Of a stretch of DNA of 64,000 nucleotides, positions 62,501-64,000 are shown piece by piece. The first letter of the stretch is position 1. Every line of letters starts with the position of its first letter. The position numbers and the translations under genes were made by a program. The notes under the pieces were generated by a model. That model was not told the origin of the DNA, made no database searches, and was given only the letters and a program-made list of their open reading frames with translations. Origin of the DNA: Phoronis australis. Taxonomy: Eukaryota; Phoronida; Phoronidae. The DNA is taken from contig NMRA01000662.1 of the NCBI GenBank assembly GCA_002633005.1, positions 71,375 to 135,374 on the forward strand. The letters are read 5' to 3'.

Positions 62501-62906
62501 CGGGTTTATTCACGAGGGACTATGTTCCTAAGTGTGGGGCTGTGTTGTTCAGGTAGCCCAAGCTATGGTGTGAAATGTCAGGCTCTATTGGAATTACGTG
62601 TCCCTTTGTTTTATGACATGACGTTTTGTTGCAGGTGTGCCCCAACCTGTGCCCCCACCACCCCCTCAGACTGTGCTCCCTCCCCAGCAGCGCTCCACGT
62701 ACTCCAGTCAACCAGCCAATCAGTACTCAACTGTTGTTGATACGTCCAAGATCCCGTCACTACTCAACGGCAACTACAGCGCCCCAGCGGGGCTAACGCC
62801 GCCATCGTCGTCGCGTCTCAACGGTCCTGGTCTCTCCAATGGCCCACCTCCGTCATCACACCCTCCAAGGCACCACTACAACAAACAGCAATATTACAAG
62901 CGATGA
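24407..62906 (+). CDS. KMT2E: KMT2E/SETD5-like (MLL5 family) PHD-SET protein, whole gene model
   Basis: Twenty-two coding exons (exon 15 counted once) join to 4,572 nt, or 1,523 residues; human KMT2E is longer and SETD5 slightly shorter. The order is a HCF-1-binding motif DHNY (60-63), a C4HC3 PHD finger (114-156) and a basic linker. A SET domain (about 337-457) with post-SET cysteines C465, C467 and C472 follows, then a TREERK helix (about 590-620) and family tail motifs ([34 protein letters not shown]). The C terminus is proline-rich. Vertebrate KMT2E reads H3K4me3 with its PHD finger and is considered catalytically weak or dead; the same non-canonical RRSC appears here in place of NHSC. 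PHD plus SET argues for KMT2E-like architecture, since vertebrate SETD5 lacks the PHD finger. The gene is probably the single ancestor of both. Confidence 0.93.
24493..25437 (+). other. KMT2E-like intron 1
   Basis: No exon seen. About four imperfect copies of a 25-bp unit (ttacacactatgacttacca) lie at 25010-25115. Confidence 0.6.
25438..25528 (+). CDS. KMT2E: KMT2E-like coding exon 2
   Basis: Acceptor tttccag and donor CAG|GTAAGT. It encodes the rest of the serine/tyrosine-rich N-terminal linker, ending CYGLPYQ. This parallels human MLL5 IGLPYA just before DHNY. Phase fits exon 1 (GA|G). Confidence 0.88.
25663..26110. repeat. Interspersed repeat, copy A
   Basis: Direct-orientation homologue of 34518-34912. 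Shared stretches include gctgatgcta, ggaaactgtcct, cctgatttac/gctgatttac and agcacagggacacatgtaatg. The two copies are clearly diverged, so both insertions (or the duplication) are old. No ORF of note. Confidence 0.7.
26660..27523. repeat. About 0.43-kb direct duplication around a single N (27097)
   Basis: 26660-27096 and 27098-27523 are almost identical, differing by a longer (TG)n tract in the first copy (about 26877-26900) and a few substitutions. The breakpoint pattern is the same as at 8727 and 37998, consistent with unmerged allelic contig ends. Confidence 0.85.
28958..29175 (+). CDS. KMT2E: KMT2E-like coding exon 3 (HCF-1 motif and first half of PHD)
   Basis: Starts [16 protein letters not shown] fits the HCF-1-binding consensus [DE]HxY and sits where vertebrate MLL5 has it. 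A P/T-rich linker follows, then [20 protein letters not shown], carrying zinc ligands C114, C116, C128 and C131 of the PHD finger. Ends AG|GTAAAG. Confidence 0.96.
29554..29693 (+). CDS. KMT2E: KMT2E-like coding exon 4 (second half of PHD)
   Basis: Continues [20 protein letters not shown] and then CCELCEPR. It supplies H136, C139, C153 and C156 and the Trp after the second cysteine pair, part of the aromatic cage for methyl-lysine in PHD readers. The Ser codon is split across the intron (AG|T), as expected from human CDKCSVWQH. Confidence 0.97.
30059..30273 (+). CDS. KMT2E: KMT2E-like coding exon 5 (basic linker)
   Basis: Encodes an acidic start (SSSEEEKV), then [13 protein letters not shown], matching MLL5 ELYTAFQHTPTSI, then a highly basic run with KKRKRR and KKQKKAK that is probably a nuclear localisation signal. 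Phase 1 in, phase 0 out. Confidence 0.93.
30502..30717 (+). CDS. KMT2E: KMT2E-like coding exon 6
   Basis: Exactly 72 codons. The [20 protein letters not shown] segment matches MLL5 [20 protein letters not shown], the helix that precedes the SET domain. Acceptor ttttcag, donor ATC|GTAAGT. Confidence 0.95.
31036..31217 (+). CDS. KMT2E: KMT2E-like coding exon 7 (SET domain start)
   Basis: Encodes [15 protein letters not shown] and the [14 protein letters not shown] strand-loop, matching MLL5 ALIIEYRGKFMLREQF. This is the N-terminal SET sub-domain. Ends GA|GTGAGT in phase 2. Confidence 0.96.
31218..32919 (+). other. KMT2E-like intron 7
   Basis: Holds one copy (about 31715-32400) of the CTAGTGGC repeat family that fills intron 17. 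A short palindromic run taggcctaggcctaggccc lies at about 32438-32457. Near 32665 a tattttgagaacctgtttga block resembles the outer arms of the repeat at 47.1 kb. No exon seen. Confidence 0.6.
31715..32400. repeat. CTAGTGGC repeat family, copy in intron 7
   Basis: Succession of modules with the phrases cctagtggccatttttgctg, ggatggaatcgaggtatttt, aaggatgattttgaaaatt and ctcctagtggtagttttgtt, ending in gtgcatttcaacactccgca. The same phrases occur in the same order in intron 17. The short ORFs inside are by-products. Confidence 0.85.
32920..33037 (+). CDS. KMT2E: KMT2E-like coding exon 8 (SET core)
   Basis: Encodes [19 protein letters not shown] and [13 protein letters not shown]. The canonical NHSCxPN of active SET enzymes is RRSCMPN here, as in vertebrate MLL5 (RRSCTPN). 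Loss of the Asn and His that help hold S-adenosylmethionine supports an inactive or very weak methyltransferase. Confidence 0.97.
33038..33455 (+). other. KMT2E-like intron 8
   Basis: 418 bp with normal GTCAGT donor and tttcag acceptor. I see nothing else in it. Confidence 0.6.
33456..33565 (+). CDS. KMT2E: KMT2E-like coding exon 9 (SET C-terminal)
   Basis: Encodes [20 protein letters not shown] and [12 protein letters not shown]. The usual ELTYDY motif is replaced by [10 protein letters not shown], as in MLL5 EITIAFDFDY. Phase 0 in, phase 2 out (TG|GTAAGT). Confidence 0.95.
33725..33811 (+). CDS. KMT2E: KMT2E-like coding exon 10 (post-SET)
   Basis: Encodes [19 protein letters not shown], with C465, C467 and C472 in the post-SET pattern CxCx4C, followed by a lysine-rich tail. 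It matches MLL5 KVDCACLKENPECPV. Confidence 0.94.
33812..34187 (+). other. KMT2E-like intron 10
   Basis: 376 bp, no feature recognised beyond the splice sites. Confidence 0.6.
34188..34338 (+). CDS. KMT2E: KMT2E-like coding exon 11
   Basis: Encodes [14 protein letters not shown], a T/P-rich stretch, and [15 protein letters not shown], which parallels MLL5 KQRKLSPLRLSVS. Low-complexity and probably disordered. Donor CCA|GTAAGG in phase 0. Confidence 0.88.
34518..34912. repeat. Interspersed repeat, copy B (intron 11)
   Basis: Second copy of the repeat at 25663-26110, in the same orientation within the same gene. It lacks the (TA)n insertion seen in copy A. The remainder of intron 11 (34339-35421) shows no feature. 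Confidence 0.7.
35422..35574 (+). CDS. KMT2E: KMT2E-like coding exon 12
   Basis: Fifty-one codons, S/T/P-rich, ending [10 protein letters not shown] just before the TREERK helix in exon 13. There is little direct sequence match to vertebrates; support comes from phase, splice sites and the ORF. Confidence 0.82.
35575..36011 (+). other. KMT2E-like intron 12
   Basis: 437 bp. Near its 3' end is GTAACCATGGCTAC (35954-35967), a near-consensus X-box half palindrome. No exon seen. Confidence 0.5.
36012..36319 (+). CDS. KMT2E: KMT2E-like coding exon 13 (TREERK helix)
   Basis: Starts [20 protein letters not shown], nearly identical to MLL5 [20 protein letters not shown]. This charged helix is a hallmark of the KMT2E/SETD5 family. 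It is followed by acidic repeats ([10 protein letters not shown]) and a basic KKRKTK patch. Phase 0 in, phase 2 out. Confidence 0.95.
36320..36994 (+). other. KMT2E-like intron 13
   Basis: 675 bp with no recognisable feature; the ORF at 36428-36682 is not supported by codon context or family similarity. Confidence 0.55.
36995..37169 (+). CDS. KMT2E: KMT2E-like coding exon 14
   Basis: Encodes [11 protein letters not shown], a P/T-rich linker with [11 protein letters not shown], and ends FRFHKTKK. The last residues match MLL5 YPKTKKHLVNEWL, continued in exon 15 as HLMTEWL. Donor AAG|GTGAGT. Confidence 0.9.
37228..37566. repeat. 18-bp tandem array in intron 14
   Basis: About 18-19 copies of a unit close to ATTGGTACTTGTAATACA, alternating between aatacattgg and aatggattgg variants. 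It fills most of intron 14 between the exon 14 donor and the first copy of exon 15. Confidence 0.93.
37695..37919 (+). CDS. KMT2E: KMT2E-like coding exon 15, first copy
   Basis: Encodes [20 protein letters not shown] and continues to MGSAKK, 75 codons in phase 0-0. It matches MLL5 HLVNEWLSEK and PLRITTDPEVLATQL. An almost identical copy lies 421 bp downstream across a single N. I count this exon once in the protein. Confidence 0.9.
38116..38340 (+). CDS. KMT2E: KMT2E-like coding exon 15, second (probably false) copy
   Basis: Encodes exactly the same 75 residues as 37695-37919, with one synonymous difference (gccgac versus gctgac) and a few intronic differences. The N at 37998 and the matching breakpoint pattern point to two haplotype contigs joined without merging. 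If it were real and spliced in, it would add 75 residues in frame. Confidence 0.6.
38560..38886 (+). CDS. KMT2E: KMT2E-like coding exon 16
   Basis: Encodes [32 protein letters not shown] and [10 protein letters not shown]. These match MLL5 KRWLKQALEEE, PDLTTPLKKRRF and YKPIYSPVTPVTP in the same order. Acceptor tgtctccag, donor GAG|GTGAGT. Confidence 0.95.
39316..39544. repeat. 28-bp minisatellite, 8 copies, just upstream of exon 17
   Basis: Eight imperfect copies of a 28-29 bp unit beginning agcccgggggtaatgctatg. The array ends about 30 bp before the exon 17 acceptor, so it sits in the branch-point zone of intron 16. Confidence 0.92.
39574..40518 (+). CDS. KMT2E: KMT2E-like coding exon 17 (largest, 315 codons)
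   Basis: Serine- and acid-rich, probably disordered. It opens [12 protein letters not shown], paralleling MLL5 GFRISESKCL, includes [15 protein letters not shown], and ends PGTPPVKKK, which pairs with exon 18 VSLSEYRKR to rebuild the family motif KKKVSLLEYRKR. The 945 bp are open throughout and in phase 0-0. Confidence 0.93.
40640..45210. repeat. CTAGTGGC repeat family filling intron 17
   Basis: Many diverged modules, all on the same strand. Recurring phrases are gtgccccctagtggcaattt, gccacctagtggccattttt, aaggatgattgtgaaaattg, gatctttatgaaattt and, near module starts, ccgtccgtctgtccgggcgg and ctatctccaaaacccttt. An N gap (42271-42816) interrupts it. Several larger units appear to end in a gtgcatttcaacattctgcg segment (for example about 44210-44235). 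No transposase or reverse transcriptase is apparent. Function and class unknown; it resembles low-copy modular repeats common in invertebrate genomes. Confidence 0.85.
42271..42816. other. Assembly gap (546 N)
   Basis: Unknown bases inside the CTAGTGGC repeat. The ORFs that span it are meaningless. Confidence 0.98.
45638..45821 (+). CDS. KMT2E: KMT2E-like coding exon 18
   Basis: Begins [15 protein letters not shown] right after KKK of exon 17, a family signature. The rest is S/T/P-rich and ends SKDQDR. Acceptor gtcaatag, donor G|GTGAGT in phase 1. Confidence 0.93.
47132..47659. mobile_element. hAT-type MITE with 8-bp target duplication, nested in an older inverted repeat
   Basis: The element starts CAAGGCTTGGAAT and ends ATTCCAATCCC, imperfect inverted ends, and is flanked on both sides by TGATTCAG (47124-47131 and 47660-47667). 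The host sequence outside shows a second inverted pair: ttttgagaaccagt on the left (about 47099-47112) and its complement actggttctcaaaa on the right (about 47676-47689). So it seems to have jumped into an older short inverted-repeat element. It carries a 40-T run (47503-47542) and no transposase. Confidence 0.75.
48165..48392. repeat. 70-bp tandem repeat, about 3 copies
   Basis: Imperfect copies of a 70-71 bp unit with cagtctgccattaatagcca and gtagttctgatggagat. Non-coding, inside intron 18. Confidence 0.88.
49422..50059. mobile_element. CAGTGTTC-ended element, 638-bp copy
   Basis: Left end cggtgttctcaac, right end ggtcgtggaaaacactg; the two ends are inverted relative to each other. Inside, gagttcaatatcagtaatca and gcggcaaaatccaaacttgt are shared with the larger copy at 59033-60523. 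I see no clear target duplication. A non-autonomous DNA transposon is the best guess. Confidence 0.65.
51451..52641. mobile_element. CAGTGTTC-ended element, 1.19-kb copy containing a hAT-like end
   Basis: Left end CAGTGTTCCCCAC, right end GTGGAGAACACTG, a 13-bp inverted pair with one mismatch. ATATTGAT lies just left (51441-51448) and ATATTGAC just right (52643-52650), a plausible 8-bp target duplication if each end extends by one or two bases. Inside, a separate CAGGGTTTGACGTTA terminus starts at 51987, and 52190-52620 matches 14760-15210. Confidence 0.6.
52960..53765 (+). pseudogene. piggyBac-type transposase relic (PGBD4-like)
   Basis: Fragments in several frames match the C-terminal half of piggyBac transposases in order: [12 protein letters not shown] and PTKWGIKVW (around the second catalytic Asp region), [27 protein letters not shown], then VVQNRKGFP. 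Next come [20 protein letters not shown] (from 53469) and [11 protein letters not shown] in another frame. At least two frameshifts and several stops break it, and the N-terminal half with the first catalytic Asp is not evident. The terminal repeats and TTAA ends were not located. Dead copy, probably the remains of one insertion. Confidence 0.88.
55400..55675. repeat. 26-bp minisatellite, about 10 copies
   Basis: Imperfect copies of a unit starting gtgaatggtgtcatgtctct and ending tgggca. Non-coding, intron 18. Confidence 0.92.
56458..56598 (+). CDS. KMT2E: KMT2E-like coding exon 19
   Basis: Encodes [18 protein letters not shown] and [12 protein letters not shown], then an acidic stretch [10 protein letters not shown]. 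The short amphipathic helix before the acidic run may be a protein-binding element. It loosely resembles the FSELMED region of MLL5. Phase 1 in and out. Confidence 0.85.
56599..57429 (+). other. KMT2E-like intron 19
   Basis: 831 bp without a recognised feature beyond its splice sites. Confidence 0.6.
57430..57537 (+). CDS. KMT2E: KMT2E-like coding exon 20 (polyproline)
   Basis: Encodes [20 protein letters not shown] followed by [11 protein letters not shown]. Polyproline tracts are typical of the MLL5 C terminus and are possible SH3, WW or EVH1 ligands. Acceptor ccgttacag, donor G|GTAGGT, phase 1. Confidence 0.85.
58012..58290. repeat. 31-bp tandem array, 9 copies, repeating a splice-acceptor-like motif
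   Basis: Unit close to cttacagttggtctatactg plus gtctcagtgcc. Two sub-types, ttggtctata and atggtctgta, are interspersed. Each full copy carries (c/t)ttacag. The unit length is not a multiple of 3, so translation cycles through all frames and gives three overlapping open ORFs of 113-171 residues; these are not genes. Confidence 0.93.
59033..60523. mobile_element. CAGTGTTC-ended element, 1.49-kb copy
   Basis: Left end CAGTGTTCTCCAC and right end GTGGAGAACACTG are perfect 13-bp inverted repeats. Both sides share internal sequence with the 49422-50059 copy: gagttcaatatcagtagtca near the left and gcggcaaaatccaaactcgt near the right. No transposase is seen. Target duplication not evident. Confidence 0.7.
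60968..61087 (+). CDS. KMT2E: KMT2E-like coding exon 21
   Basis: Encodes [20 protein letters not shown] and [20 protein letters not shown]. The phrase SKIPSLL recurs in exon 22 ([10 protein letters not shown]), which supports this frame over the other two open ones. Phase 1 in and out. Confidence 0.78.
61088..62634 (+). other. KMT2E-like intron 21, with possible cryptic exon
   Basis: Contains an exon-like island at 61359-61410 (see findings). The rest shows nothing I can identify. Confidence 0.55.
62635..62906 (+). CDS. KMT2E: KMT2E-like coding exon 22 (terminal)
   Basis: Encodes [35 protein letters not shown] and ends [11 protein letters not shown] before TGA at 62904-62906. It is rich in P, Q, N and Y, like the vertebrate MLL5 tail. 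Acceptor ttgttgcag. Ordinary 3' UTR follows. Confidence 0.88.
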
Positions 62907-64000
62907 CAGGTGCTGCCACCTAGGGGTCTATCTGCTATGTAGATATCTACGCCCGTTGGCCTGTGAGCAATGACCTACACAGCTGCTGTTTCTCTGTGAA
63001 CTAGATAACTCATTGTACATAGTTGTTACGTAGCACTCTATTTAACCAGTTGTACATGTTCTTAATCCACTCCGGTGATTGCTGTGTTGTACTGCCTATG
63101 CTTGTTCTGTCTCTGTACATATGAACAACAAATATTTTCATGGACTATCATTGATTCTCTTGATAATCTTTGTCACAAAAAGAGTCGCGCTTGTCTTATG
63201 TTCTTTATTTTCATTCGAGTTTCCTAGATTGGCTTCTCACACGATTGCTTTTCCTCTTGGAAAGTGCATCTGGTTTGAATTGTTGCTTTTACTTTTAGGA
63301 GTCGATTTGTGTTCATTCTCATCATTTCTTGGCAGTGAATTTTTGTAAGCTATCATCTGAACCTGTGGTAGTCATGGCTGTCAATTGTGTTTGAAAGGAT
63401 GCCCTCCTACATTGAGCAGCATTAACATTCGAGAAAGCTCCAATGCATACTTGTTACATGTGCTCACTGCCAGTTTATCGTATGTAAATATATACATATA
63501 ATATCAATGTAAACTGTTTACTCCTCTGCCAAAATGTCCTCACCTGACATTGTATATATACAAGGTGTTTGCATTAATGTTTCAGTGCGATCTTGTGTGT
63601 TAGATGTACCATAAATAAGATGATTAGATAAGGTGTTAGGTCACCGCGTTTTTATTGGGCTGACAGTGGTTTTAGATTGATGTGAAAGGAAATTAGGTGT
63701 AAACATGGGTATACGTTTGCTTTGTACATTTGCAATGTATATATATTGTTTGTAGTAAACATTTTAGATAAAAAAACGACCATTGTATAATAAAAAGCTA
63801 TTCTCACAAATTGTAATTAGTTTATTTTATTTTACTTTGTTTAATCTAAAAACGTGTAAACGTCATCTGATAAATAAAAACAAACTTTGTAAGTTGTGCA
63901 ACCCTTATATACAATGAATACATTGGACACTGTCCTTAGCAGCAATCCTTATATACAATAAAGACATTGGACACTGTCCTTAGCAGCAACCCTTATATAC
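62907..64000 (+). other. KMT2E: KMT2E-like 3' UTR and polyadenylation signals
   Basis: AT-rich sequence without a gene. AATAAA occurs at 63789-63794, 63873-63878 and 63957-63962. The first of these, followed by aagctattctc, is the best candidate end. A 63-bp direct repeat (containing cattggacactgtccttagc) begins near 63901 and runs to the edge of the window. Confidence 0.6.

Overview
The window is animal nuclear DNA: AT-rich, intron-dense and full of interspersed repeats. It holds two genes arranged head to head, roughly 7 kb apart start codon to start codon. On the minus strand are the first two coding exons of a CADPS/CAPS gene (calcium-dependent secretion activator, which primes dense-core vesicles); the rest of that gene lies beyond the left edge. 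On the plus strand, from 24.4 kb to the right end, is a complete-looking KMT2E/SETD5-type gene (MLL5 family, PHD finger plus divergent SET domain). I could assemble it from 22 coding exons, all with GT-AG introns and consistent phases, into 4,572 nt (1,523 codons plus stop, counting a duplicated exon once). No virus, bacterial operon, CRISPR array, rRNA or convincing tRNA gene is visible.

The organism is probably a non-vertebrate animal, and I lean towards a marine invertebrate deuterostome. The reasons are one pre-duplication KMT2E/SETD5-like gene that keeps both the PHD finger and SETD5/KMT2E tail motifs, dispersed piggyBac- and hAT-like remnants, and three unmerged-haplotype junctions typical of an assembly from a highly polymorphic outbred animal. 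In humans CADPS and SETD5 share chromosome arm 3p, and CADPS2 and KMT2E share 7q. The linkage seen here therefore looks like the ancestral arrangement before the vertebrate genome duplications.

Layout. 1-2388: CADPS intron 2. 2389-2469: CADPS exon 2. 2470-16673: CADPS intron 1 (14.2 kb), with a 986-base N gap, a 27-bp minisatellite, a 78-bp-arm hairpin, hAT-like ends and a perfect RFX X-box. 16674-17456: CADPS exon 1. 17457-24329: CADPS promoter side and intergenic or 5' intronic DNA of the second gene, with a 777-bp foldback element. 24330-62906: KMT2E-like gene. 62907-64000: its 3' UTR, with several AATAAA signals and a terminal direct repeat.

The KMT2E-like introns carry most of the accessory DNA. 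Intron 17 (and part of intron 7) is packed with a CTAGTGGC-rich repeat. Intron 18 has a nested hAT-type MITE with an 8-bp target duplication, a broken piggyBac transposase and a family of CAGTGTTCTCCAC-ended elements. Intron 20 has a 31-bp tandem array that repeats a splice-acceptor-like motif, followed by another CAGTGTTCTCCAC-ended element. Three single-N junctions (8727, 27097, 37998) are each flanked by about 0.4-0.5 kb direct repeats and look like unmerged contig overlaps. One of them duplicates coding exon 15.

Functionally the two genes are unrelated: one acts in regulated secretion, the other is a chromatin-associated reader and scaffold. I found no wholly new system. The points most worth following are the ancestral linkage, the conserved HCF-1-binding motif with a degenerate SET active site, the false exon duplication, the cryptic exon at 61.36 kb, and the repeat structures.
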